14,393 nucleotides of DNA from Bacteroidota bacterium (GTDB lineage Bacteria > Bacteroidota > Ignavibacteria > Ignavibacteriales > Ignavibacteriaceae): positions 1 to 14,393 of the forward strand of contig JAEYUD010000026.1 in the NCBI GenBank assembly GCA_023433685.1, in the 5' to 3' direction. Below, in pieces: positions 6,166 through 14,300 of this stretch (position 1 is its first letter; every line of letters begins with the position of its first letter). A model generated the notes under the pieces. It saw nothing but the letters and a program-made list of their open reading frames with translations, did not search any database and was not told the DNA's origin. The position numbers were made by a program, and so were the translations under genes.

Positions 6166-7207
6166 AGGTAAAACCCTCCCCGAACTCAAGCAATGGTTCT
6201 CCGAGTCAGGTGAAAAACCATTCCGGGGTGAACAGATATTTAACTGGATGTACAATTATCTGGTGGATGATTTCGACAAGATGCTGAACATCTCAAAGCC
6301 CCTCAGGGAAAAGCTTAAAGCCGGAACAGTTTTAAACACGCTTGAGCTGACCGACACCTCGATCTCCGGATCGGAAGGCACGGTAAAACTTCTTCTGCGG
6401 ACGTCACTTGATAATCTGATCGAGTGCGTGATTATTCCGGAGGAGAAGAGAGTGACCCTCTGCGTCTCCACACAGGTAGGGTGCCCCCTCGACTGCAAGT
6501 TCTGCGCCACGGGACTTCTCGGTTATAAGAGAAACCTGACCCCGGGTGAGATTTTCGACCAGTACGCCATCGCTCAGAGGACATACGACCGGGACATTAC
6601 GAACATCGTATATATGGGAATGGGGGAGCCACTTTTAAATTTCGACTCGACTGTAAAGTCGCTTGAGATTTTCGGACAGGAACTTACGAAGGGTATCAGC
6701 CTGAAGAAGATCACTGTTTCAACTGCCGGAATTGCTCCCAGGATCCGCGACCTCGCCGATACAGGACTGAGGCCCAAACTGGCGCTCTCACTTCACTCAT
6801 GCTATGAAGATATCAGAACGAAGATAATGCCAATTAACGCGAAGTATTCACTTAAGGAAAATATCGAAGCGATCGAGTACTACCTGAAGAAGACGAATAC
6901 CCGCATAACTTATGAATACACCATGCTTGCCGGGATCAATGACCGTGATCAGGATATTAAAGCCCTCGGAAAGCTCTGCAGAAGAATGCCATCGAAAGTG
7001 AATATTATTCCCTTTAACTCTTTGGAGCATATGCACCCCGAAGGTTTTTCGGGAGAACTAAGATCGACCCCGAAGGAGAGCATAGAGGAGTTCGCTGACA
7101 GGCTGCGCGAAGAAAATGTCACGGTAATGATCCGGGATACTCAAGGGGATGAAATAGCAGCTGCTTGCGGGCAACTCGCGGGGGTGGTGATAAAGAACAA
7201 TGGCTAA
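6134..7207 (+). CDS. rlmN: dual-specificity RNA methyltransferase RlmN
   Basis: The 357-residue radical-SAM enzyme methylates C2 of A2503 in 23S rRNA and, in several species, A37 of tRNAs. The cluster motif is C117-x3-C121-x2-C124, in QVGCPLDCKFCATG. Cys110 (LCVSTQ) and Cys345 (AACGQL) fit the catalytic cysteine pair corresponding to E. coli Cys118 and Cys355. GMGEP (162-166) is the SAM-binding motif, and the N-terminal FRGEQIFNWMY helix is typical. Length is normal (about 340-390). ATG at 6134 lies inside queG (32-nt overlap), and the 3' end overlaps the SpoU gene by 8 nt. Cfr, the C8-methylating resistance relative, is unlikely given the full RlmN-type N-terminus. Confidence 0.96.
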   Translation: MTTEIKKVPIKGKTLPELKQWFSESGEKPFRGEQIFNWMYNYLVDDFDKMLNISKPLREKLKAGTVLNTLELTDTSISGSEGTVKLLLRTSLDNLIECVIIPEEKRVTLCVSTQVGCPLDCKFCATGLLGYKRNLTPGEIFDQYAIAQRTYDRDITNIVYMGMGEPLLNFDSTVKSLEIFGQELTKGISLKKITVSTAGIAPRIRDLADTGLRPKLALSLHSCYEDIRTKIMPINAKYSLKENIEAIEYYLKKTNTRITYEYTMLAGINDRDQDIKALGKLCRRMPSKVNIIPFNSLEHMHPEGFSGELRSTPKESIEEFADRLREENVTVMIRDTQGDEIAAACGQLAGVVIKNNG

Positions 7208-7739
7208 CAGAAAACTTACTCACCCTGAGATCTCCGCGAACAGGGCAAAACTTGACAAGCTTCATGAAGTTGAGAAAATGCCTGTTGTTGTACTTTTGGA
7301 TTCGATCCGGAGCAGCTATAATGTGGGTTCTGTTTTCCGCACATCGGACGGAGCAATGATTGAAAAATTGTATCTGTGCGGTTATACGCCGGCTCCACCG
7401 GTAAAAGATATTATGAAGACCGCGCTCGGAGCCACTGAAAGTGTTGCCTGGGAGTGGGTAAAAGACCCACATGAAGTGGTTCACAAATACAAGAGTAAAG
7501 GCTATAAGGTTGCCGCTCTCGAACTTACAGATACCTCCCTTGACTACTCCAAACTTTCGAAGGATGTCTTTCCACTCCTTTTTATAATCGGGAATGAAAT
7601 AACTGGTGTGAGCCAGTCACTCCTTGATCTTTGCGATTTTACGGTTGAAATTCCGCAGTACGGCATTAAACAGTCGCTGAATGTTGCCGTGGCGTATGGG
7701 ATCGCTGTGTTTGAGATCAGGAAGAAATGGGGTTTTTAG
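7200..7739 (+). CDS. SpoU/TrmH-family RNA 2'-O-methyltransferase
   Basis: This 179-residue SPOUT-fold protein has the three SpoU motifs: motif 1 NVGSVFRTSDGA (41-52, with Asn41 and Arg47), motif 2 LFIIGNEITGVSQ (127-139), and motif 3 IPQYGIKQSLNVAVAYGIAVFE (151-172). They form the trefoil-knot SAM site. It is short, lacking an N-terminal RNA-binding extension, so it resembles TrmL/TrmH-like minimal enzymes. The target nucleotide (tRNA position 18 or 34, or an rRNA site) cannot be assigned. The ATG overlaps the rlmN end by 8 nt (ATGGCTAA), making it the last gene of the operon. The stop codon is followed immediately by a 14-bp palindrome with no T-run. Confidence 0.92.
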   Translation: MANRKLTHPEISANRAKLDKLHEVEKMPVVVLLDSIRSSYNVGSVFRTSDGAMIEKLYLCGYTPAPPVKDIMKTALGATESVAWEWVKDPHEVVHKYKSKGYKVAALELTDTSLDYSKLSKDVFPLLFIIGNEITGVSQSLLDLCDFTVEIPQYGIKQSLNVAVAYGIAVFEIRKKWGF

Positions 7740-7753
7740 TCCGCCGCGGCGGA
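7740..7753. repeat. 14-bp perfect palindrome after the SpoU stop codon
   Basis: TCCGCCGCGGCGGA is identical to its reverse complement and begins at the base after TAG. No T-run follows on either strand, so an ordinary intrinsic terminator is not supported. It could be a site for a dimeric protein or the edge of a mobile repeat. Confidence 0.75.
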
Positions 7754-7758
7754 TTGGG

Positions 7759-7888
7759 GTGTATAGTGTAGAGTGTATAGTGTATAGTGTGGAGTGTATA
7801 GTGTGGAGTGTATAGTGTTTAGTGTTTAGTGTGGAGTGTTTGGGGTGTATAGTGTAGAGTGTGGAGTGTAGAGTGTTTTGAGTGTAAA
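7759..7888 (+). repeat. degenerate heptanucleotide tandem array (GTGTnnA, 18 units)
   Basis: Eighteen consecutive units begin with GTGT. Sixteen are 7 nt: GTGTATA six times, GTGTGGA four, GTGTAGA three, GTGTTTA twice and GTGTAAA once. Two are 9 nt (GTGTTTGGG at 7836 and GTGTTTTGA at 7873). The period is fixed while positions 5 and 6 vary. The + strand has no C from 7751 to 7888. Heptamer arrays of this style are known in cyanobacteria as STRR sequences; any relation is only by form. The array lies between two convergent gene ends and codes for nothing credible. Confidence 0.93.
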
Positions 7889-8035
7889 CGGAAGCGGATG
7901 CACGCAGAGAAAAATCCGCGGAAATCCGTTTAATCAGCGTGTATCTCCCGAAGGGACAAGCGCGTGCTTTCTCTCCCTCTGCGGTGAAAAAACTCTCTGC
8001 GTGCTTTGCGGTCTCTGCGGTGAAAAAACGGAAAA
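7889..8035. repeat. gene-free stretch with dispersed-repeat-like sequence and a 17-bp direct repeat
   Basis: CTCTGCGGTGAAAAAAC occurs at 7977-7993 and again at 8013-8029 (36 bp apart), with the partial copy CTCTGCGTGCTTTGCGGT between them. Earlier, AAATCCGCGGAAATCCGT (about 7914-7930) is itself repetitive. The base composition and wording recall intergenic repeats scattered through many genomes of this broad group; that is recollection, not a search. No T-run terminator, RNA gene or credible protein was seen here. An open frame crossing it translates to low-quality, Cys/Gly-repetitive sequence. Confidence 0.55.
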
Positions 8036-8698
8036 CTACAAAGTGAAGAATTCTTCGCCGTTGTCTTTGGTGTGGATATGAATGGCACCGGCGCGGACGA
8101 GAGTTACAAGCGTTCGGGAAGCCCGTCTTTCAGACACATTGGCGGCTTTGGCAAGTGATTGAACGTTGATCGTTTCATTGGTTTGCAACCAATTGAAGAC
8201 TTTCTTTTCCAGGTCACCAATGGCATATTTGATCAGGGGGTTTGAGTTGCTGTTCGCCCTTAATATCCGGATCATCTGCTTTGACGCGGGGATACTCTTG
8301 TCGTTAACCCTTATATAAACCAGCGCGGTGCTTATATCGAGCTCTTCCTTGTAATCCTGAATCCGGTGCGGTTTGTTATCAGATTCAGGCACGAACACCA
8401 CCACCAGTTCCTTTTGATCCACATTTATGAATTGCAGGTCGTATTCCAGTGGCGGGGTTATGTAAAAAGCGGTGGTTTGGTTTATAAACTCGAGCTCTGT
8501 TTTTTCGCTTTCGAGTCCGACTATCCTTTTATCATCATTCACACCAAAGATCAGATATCCGCCTTTTGTATTGGCGAAAGAGATCATTACCTTGGCAATT
8601 TTTTCAGGCTCTGTAAACTTTAGCTTGAACTCCGTGGTAGAGCTTTCGCCCTCCTCGATGAGATCGAGTAAGTCGCGTCTTTTAATAAAATTGCCCAT
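8036..8698 (-). CDS. Schlafen AlbA_2 domain protein with C-terminal winged helix
   Basis: The 220-residue cytoplasmic protein begins with an AlbA_2 (Schlafen/'divergent AAA') domain: LIEEGESSTTEFKLKF (with E18 and E23-F-K), then FANTKGGYLIFGVNDD (41-56), and VYIRVNDKSIPAS (127-139) closing the domain. Residues about 160-215 look like a winged helix (KVFNWLQTNETINVQSLAKAANVSERRASRTLVTLVRAGAI). Proteins of this kind are usually called putative transcriptional regulators; the AlbA_2 fold is also used by nucleases and ATP-binding proteins. ATG at 8696-8698 has AGGAG 5 nt upstream (8704-8708), and ESSTTEFK appears only 18 residues in, so this start is firm. It therefore begins 79 nt inside the lipoprotein gene, in another frame. 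Its target is unknown. Confidence 0.82.
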   Translation of the reverse strand: MGNFIKRRDLLDLIEEGESSTTEFKLKFTEPEKIAKVMISFANTKGGYLIFGVNDDKRIVGLESEKTELEFINQTTAFYITPPLEYDLQFINVDQKELVVVFVPESDNKPHRIQDYKEELDISTALVYIRVNDKSIPASKQMIRILRANSNSNPLIKYAIGDLEKKVFNWLQTNETINVQSLAKAANVSERRASRTLVTLVRAGAIHIHTKDNGEEFFTL

Positions 8699-10953
8699 GG
8701 GCTCTCCTGAATGGTCTGATCCTGTTTTTTCTCTTCATTTACTTCCGGGGGAGCCGGGTTAGCGGAGGGTTGTTGCTGTTGTTGAGCGGACGAATCCTTC
8801 ACTTCCTTGTTGGTAGTTGTTGAATCGATCTTGGGGGTGTGCTTGGCAATCGAATCGGCTTTTATACTATCCTGGATCACTTTAAGTGAATCATCAATTC
8901 TCTTTTTGGCTTTGGCACGTTCATCTTTGAAGAGATTAACCTTGGTCAGAATTTTGTTCGTGAAGCGGGTCTGCGGATAGCGTGTGACAAGTGTATCGTA
9001 AACCGCGAATGCTGAATCACGCAGTCCAAGATCGTTTTCGAGGACGAATCCGGCGGCGAGAAGTGACTTGGGTGCAGTGAATGTTTCCGGATACAATTTG
9101 AAAACGGAATAATATTTCTGAACCGCTGAACTGTATTCTTTAGTGTAATAAACCTTTTCAGCTTCCTCAAATAACTGATCAGCAGGCGAAGTGGTGGTTA
9201 GCACTTTGGGTTTCCCGAGTTTGTCTGCCGCGAGATTTACCACCGATTCGTTCTTGTAGTTGTTATAAACCACGAGAAAGATCGAGTCTGCCGTTGCCTT
9301 CTCATTCTTGTCAAGGTAGTACGCGCCGAGTGAATAGAGGGCCTGCCCGGAGAATCTGGAGTCCGGATACTCCGAGAGGAGCAGATTGTAATAATGGTAA
9401 GCGGAGTCAGGTATCAGAATTTCACCGAAGAAGACATTACCAAGATCAAAATATGTTTTTGATAGCAGGGCTTTAAGCGAGTCCGCTGTAATTTGTGGCA
9501 TTACGGGTGCCCACCCTTTTTTCTGGACCGTCACCGGCTGGTTTCCCTGAACCTGCCCCTCACCTTTACCCTCAAGGTCACCTTCACCTTTGGGTCTTCC
9601 CACAACGAGTTCCTCCTCCTGTGGTTGTCCGTTTTTGGCGAGGTTAGCGAGCGAATCCTGCCTGGCTTTCAATGAATCAAGTACATGTTTGGCACTATCG
9701 GAAAGCTGTTCCTGGGGCTTGAAGAGATCAGCGAGCCTTGCGTCTGCTGAATCGGCGTAAAATTTAAGTGAGTCGCGCTTGAACTCAACAGGATCGGCAA
9801 GATAGACGAGTTGGCGTGTGTAAACATACAGATTGGTCTGAAGCCCTTCGTATCTCTTGAAGAGGGCGGATTTTTCCTTGATCTTTTTCACGTACTCAAC
9901 TGTGGCGGCGCTCTTTTCGGCTTTTAAATAGTAGACATACGCCGAGTCGAATTTATTGAGATTGTTTTCGAACATGTCACCGAGTTCAAAGCGGGCAACA
10001 CCTGATGAAACCGTGTTCTGGATCAGAGTATCGAGAACGTAAAGCTGTTTGTATGCCTCATCATATTTCCCCATTTTCTTGAGGTTAATACCCTTCTGAA
10101 GGTAGATCTCGTCTATTTTATCCTGGAACTTGAATTCCTTACCCATATCAACGAGGTTTGCCTGAGATTCCTCAAGTTTTCCCATCTCTCTGAGGCATAT
10201 ACTGTAGTTCAACTTGGCATTGTATTCAACATCGTAAGGAGGGGAAAACTTTAATGTGGATTTATAAGCATCCGCGGCAGCTGTCGGGTTGTTCAGTTTT
10301 TTGAAGAGTATCTCACCGGTTTCAAACAGGGCTTTTGAAGAGAGATCGGCTGAGAGGTCGAGAGTTACTATCTCGCGAAGCTTTTGTACAGCTTCGGCAT
10401 ATTTTTCCTGAAATTTAAGATATCTGACTTCTTCAATGTAAACTTCTGCCAGAATGTCATTGTCTTTTTCCTTCAGCGCCATCTGTTTTGCCTCATCGAG
10501 GTACTTTAAACCGGAATCAAATTTTTTCATCTGCATTTCCGATTTCCCAAGCCAAAGAGTGGCTTCCAGAACAAGACTGCTGTTGGGCTGGGTGGCTATG
10601 AGCTCCTGAAATTTTCTTGATGCCTTAATGTAGCTTTTCTGATAATAGAAAGCCTTTCCGATCAGGAAGAGAGCATCGTCGACGTATGAACTTTTGTTGT
10701 GGAACTGGAGGAGTTTCGAAAACTTCTCGATAACTTTAGGCAGATTCTGGTTAGCTCCCGAAGGAATTGCCCCCTCGGATACAAAGAAAATATCTTTTCT
10801 CTCTTTGAGTATCTGCTCTTCAGCGTCATAATAAAGGGTTTTGGCGTTGTGGTAGAGGTTAAAATAAGTGGTAAAATCTGTCCACAGCCCACAGCCGGAA
10901 AGCATTAAAGAGAGGGGAACGAGAAAAAGAAGACTCTTTGTCTTGAAGTTCAA
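8620..10953 (-). CDS. large TPR-repeat lipoprotein (SprE/PorW-like by inference)
   Basis: The 777-residue protein has a lipoprotein signal (hydrophobic 7-17, lipobox L18-S-G-C21), so it should be lipidated and, without Asp at +2, sent to the outer membrane in most Gram-negatives. CGLWTDFTTYFNLYHNAKTLY follows (cut here at 20), then many TPR-like helix pairs (about 65-360, and again 505-560 and 590-690). Linkers rich in DSLK/DSIK, GEG and QQQQQ separate them. TPR lipoproteins of this design include SprE/PorW of type IX secretion/gliding, and BamD-like proteins; the match is by architecture only. The start is TTG at 10951-10953 with GGAA 6 nt upstream; no ATG precedes the signal peptide. The last 26 residues (from about the QESPWAILLK region) overlap the AlbA_2 gene and look unlike the rest. 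Confidence 0.82.
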   Translation of the reverse strand: MNFKTKSLLFLVPLSLMLSGCGLWTDFTTYFNLYHNAKTLYYDAEEQILKERKDIFFVSEGAIPSGANQNLPKVIEKFSKLLQFHNKSSYVDDALFLIGKAFYYQKSYIKASRKFQELIATQPNSSLVLEATLWLGKSEMQMKKFDSGLKYLDEAKQMALKEKDNDILAEVYIEEVRYLKFQEKYAEAVQKLREIVTLDLSADLSSKALFETGEILFKKLNNPTAAADAYKSTLKFSPPYDVEYNAKLNYSICLREMGKLEESQANLVDMGKEFKFQDKIDEIYLQKGINLKKMGKYDEAYKQLYVLDTLIQNTVSSGVARFELGDMFENNLNKFDSAYVYYLKAEKSAATVEYVKKIKEKSALFKRYEGLQTNLYVYTRQLVYLADPVEFKRDSLKFYADSADARLADLFKPQEQLSDSAKHVLDSLKARQDSLANLAKNGQPQEEELVVGRPKGEGDLEGKGEGQVQGNQPVTVQKKGWAPVMPQITADSLKALLSKTYFDLGNVFFGEILIPDSAYHYYNLLLSEYPDSRFSGQALYSLGAYYLDKNEKATADSIFLVVYNNYKNESVVNLAADKLGKPKVLTTTSPADQLFEEAEKVYYTKEYSSAVQKYYSVFKLYPETFTAPKSLLAAGFVLENDLGLRDSAFAVYDTLVTRYPQTRFTNKILTKVNLFKDERAKAKKRIDDSLKVIQDSIKADSIAKHTPKIDSTTTNKEVKDSSAQQQQQPSANPAPPEVNEEKKQDQTIQESPWAILLKDATYSISSRRAKALPRSSS

Positions 10954-11027
10954 ACGAATTTCCGAAAAATTAAATGATCAGGTCTGAATTTAGAGAACCC
11001 GCGAGCTTTTTTCAATGCAATTAAAAA

Positions 11028-11366
11028 TCAAAGCGCAGCCGGACCCGATTCACCGGTTCTGATCCTGATGGCATCAGCAACATCGGAGATGAATATTTTT
11101 CCATCGCCAACCTGACCTGTCTTGGCATTTTTAACTATCGCCTCAATGGCAGCTTCAAGGCGTTCGTCATCGACGACGAGTTCGATCTTCATTTTTGGAA
11201 CGAACTCGATTCTGTACTCGCTGCCGCGATAGACTTCCTTGTGGCCTTTTTGTCTGCCGTAACCGCGAACCTCGGTTATTGTCAAGCCTTTGAAGCCCTC
11301 TTCAATGAGGGCTTCTTTAACTTCGTCAAGTTTGAAAGGGCGGATTATCGCTTCGATCTTTTTCAT
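11028..11366 (-). CDS. nitrogen regulatory PII signal protein (GlnB/GlnK family)
   Basis: The 112-residue protein is a full-length PII trimer subunit that senses 2-oxoglutarate and ATP/ADP and controls nitrogen-related partners. The T-loop GRQKGHKEVYRGSEYRIEF contains Tyr51, the uridylylation site of enterobacterial PII. The second signature, KTGQVGDGKIFIS (82-94), and the B-loop and C-loop features are intact. Fully conserved residues in the nucleotide site suggest it is functional. GlnB and GlnK cannot be told apart without amtB or glnA, and neither is here. It lies 15 nt after the secA stop on the same strand, with GGGAG 4 nt before its ATG, so it is probably co-transcribed with secA. No hairpin terminator separates it from the lipoprotein gene 74 nt downstream. 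Confidence 0.96.
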   Translation of the reverse strand: MKKIEAIIRPFKLDEVKEALIEEGFKGLTITEVRGYGRQKGHKEVYRGSEYRIEFVPKMKIELVVDDERLEAAIEAIVKNAKTGQVGDGKIFISDVADAIRIRTGESGPAAL

Positions 11367-11381
11367 TGATCTCCCGGGATT

Positions 11382-14300
11382 TTACGCGTTCTTGCCGTGG
11401 CATTGTTTGTATTTTTTGCCACTTCCGCACCAGCAGGGGTCGTTTCTGCCGATCCGTTGTTCCACCTTCACAGGCTGGGGCTTGCCAACCGGACCGAAAT
11501 CCTGCTCCTTGGGCGATGGCACATAACCACCTTCTGACATTCCGGCTTTATCAGCGGATTCTTTAATGGTACGCTGCGGGCGTCTTTCAGGTCTTCTGGT
11601 GATCTGGACATTCTCGGGTTGCGCGGGATTGAGTTTGAAAGATATCTGAACGGTTTCGTTCCTGATCTCCTCGAGCAGGGTGGTGAAAAGCTCGAAAGCT
11701 TCATTCTTATACTCGATGAGAGGATCTTTCTGACCATAGGCTCTAAGGTTAATACCTTCCTTAAGGTCGTCCATGTCTCTGAGATGCTCTTTCCATCTGT
11801 TATCGATTACGGTAAGGAAAGCAAACCTTTCGATCCTTGCCATCATTTCAGATGAAACCATGTTCTCTTTATAGGCGTAGTACTCATGAGCGGCTTTAAT
11901 CACTTTTTCAGTTACACCGCTTTTGTTCAGCAATCCCCACTCTTCGGGGTCGAACTTAATATTGATCAGAAGATGGGTGTCGACCTCTTTCTCGAGCTGA
12001 TCGATCTCACCTTTGTCGTAATACTTTTCAACGAGATCAGCCACGTAGTCTTCCATCATTTCAAGTATTTCGGTTTTAAGCCTTTCGCCGTGAAGGGCGC
12101 GGTTTCTTCTCGAGTAGATGATGGTACGCTGCTGGTTCATGGTGTTGTCATATTCTAGCAGACGTTTTCTGATAGCGAAGTTGTTCTCTTCAACTTTCTT
12201 TTGTGCTCTCTCAACCGACCGGGTGATGATCGGATGCTTGATAACTTCACCTTCTTCAAAGCCGGCTCTCGACATGATCGAGGCAGCGCGTTCGCTTCCG
12301 AATAGTCTTAAGAGGTCATCTTCAAGTGAGAGGAAGAAAATAGTGGTTCCAGGGTCACCCTGACGACCCGAACGTCCGCGAAGCTGGCGGTCGATACGGC
12401 GTGACTCGTGTCTCTCGGTTCCGAGGATGAAAAGCCCGCCTTTTTCCCTGACTCCGGGTCCAAGCTTGATATCGGTACCACGACCGGCCATGTTGGTCGC
12501 GATTGTAACCGCTCCCGGTTGGCCCGCGTATGCCACCACTTCAGCCTCACGTTGATGCTGTTTGGCATTAAGAACATTGTGTTTTACGCCACGAAGCTTG
12601 AGCATTCTGCTGATCGTCTCAGAGACCTCAACGGAAGTGGTACCCACGAGAACGGGGCGCCCTTCTTTCTGAAGCTCTTCAACCTGGGTTGCCACGGCGT
12701 TAAACTTTTCGCGCTTGGTTCTGTATATCTGATCGTCTTCATCAAACCTTGTGATCGGTTTGTTTGTCGGCACTACCACCACTTCGAGCTTGTAAATTTC
12801 ATCGAACTCGCCTTCTTCTGTTTCAGCGGTACCGGTCATACCGGCAAGCTTTTTGTACATTCTGAAGTAGTTCTGAAGAGTAATTGTGGCGAGGGTCTGG
12901 GTGTCACGTTCAACCTTTACGTTTTCTTTCGCCTCGATCGCCTGATGCAGACCGTCCGAGTACCTTCTGCCGGGGAGGACACGACCTGTGAACTCATCAA
13001 CGATGGCAATTTTACCATCTTCAGTGATCACATATTCATCGTCTTTTTCGAAGAGGGTGTAAGCTTTGAGCAACTGATTGATGGTGTGGAGCCTGTCTGA
13101 CTTCTCTGAATATTCGAAGTGTAGCTGTTCTTCCTTTTTCTTCTTCTGCTCTTCTGTAAGAGAGGTATCGTTCTGAATCTTGCTGATCTCTGTACCGAAG
13201 TCGGGGAGCACAAAATAGGTTTTTCCTTCAGTTGAACCCTTCGCGAGTTCTTCCCTTCCTTTTTCGGTCAGCTCGATCGAGTTGTTCTTCTCATCGATAA
13301 CGAAGTAGAGTTCTTCATCAATGATGTGCATGTTGCGTCCCTTGTCTTTAAGGTACTCAAGCTCGGTATTCTGCATCAATTGCTTGTTACCGGGCTCCGC
13401 AACGGTTTTCATCAATTTTTTATGTTTTGGCAGTCCTCTGAATGCACGGAAGATCAGCACACCTGCTTCCGTTATCTGATCTTTTGATGGATTGCCGGAG
13501 AGTATCTTGTCAGCTTCAGTTAAAATTGAAGATACAAGATTGCTTTGAAGCCTGTGCAGACGTTCGATCTTTGGCTTCATTTCATCATATTTCTGATTGT
13601 CTGAATCGACGGGACCGGAAATAATAAGAGGTGTACGGGCTTCATCTATGAGTACGGAGTCGACCTCATCCACAATGGCGTAGATGTGTTTCCTTTGTAC
13701 CTGCTGCTCGGGATCGATCGACATATTGTCCCTAAGGTAGTCAAAACCGAACTCGTTGTTAGTTCCGTAGGTTATATCGCTATTGTACGAAATCCTTCTT
13801 TTGTCGGGGCTCATTGTCCCGAGGATAACGCCTACCGAGAGGTCGTGAAACTTAAAAATCTCACCCATCCACTCCGAGTCACGTTGCGCCAGGTAATCAT
13901 TCACTGTAACGAGGTGGGCACCCCGGCCGGTGAGTGAGTTGAGGAAAAGGGGAAGTGTGGCCACAAGAGTTTTACCTTCACCCGTCGCCATTTCAGCGAT
14001 TTTTCCCTGATGGAGCACGATACCGCCCATGAGCTGCACGTCGTATGGAACCATGTCCCATGTAACAGTTTGTCCCATAACGTCGTAGCTTTTACCCACG
14101 AGGCGTCTACATGTATCTTTCGCGACCGCAAAAACTTCCGGAAGCATCTCATCAAGGAGATCTTCATATTTTTCGTCAAGTTCCTTTTCAAGCTGCTCGA
14201 TCTCGTCATGGATCTCATTCGCGTTCGCGACTTCGCCTTCCACACTCGTAAGCTGTTCCCTGAGTCCGGCTATCTTGTTTCGGAGCTCTTCGGTCTCATT

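Noticed and set aside
5827..6255. 142-residue open frame antisense to queG/rlmN
   Set aside because: It covers the reverse of the QueG cluster domain and the RlmN N-terminus; no independent evidence.
6134..7207. Cfr-type resistance methyltransferase instead of RlmN
   Set aside because: The N-terminal RNA-binding region, the LCVSTQVGC context and the operon partners all fit housekeeping RlmN.
7740..7753. Intrinsic terminator for the SpoU gene
   Set aside because: The palindrome is strong, but no T-run follows on either strand.
7878..8081. 67-residue open frame on the + strand
   Set aside because: It runs across direct repeats and into the antisense of the AlbA_2 gene; the Cys/Gly repetition arises from the DNA repeat.
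12408..13100. 230-residue open frame antisense to secA
   Set aside because: It is long but exactly opposite highly conserved SecA sequence; it has no motif or ribosome site, and is explained by codon use of the real gene.
14241..14243. GTG as the secA start codon
   Set aside because: The same frame stays open for 50 more codons to the window edge and encodes typical SecA N-terminal sequence, so the GTG is an internal Val.
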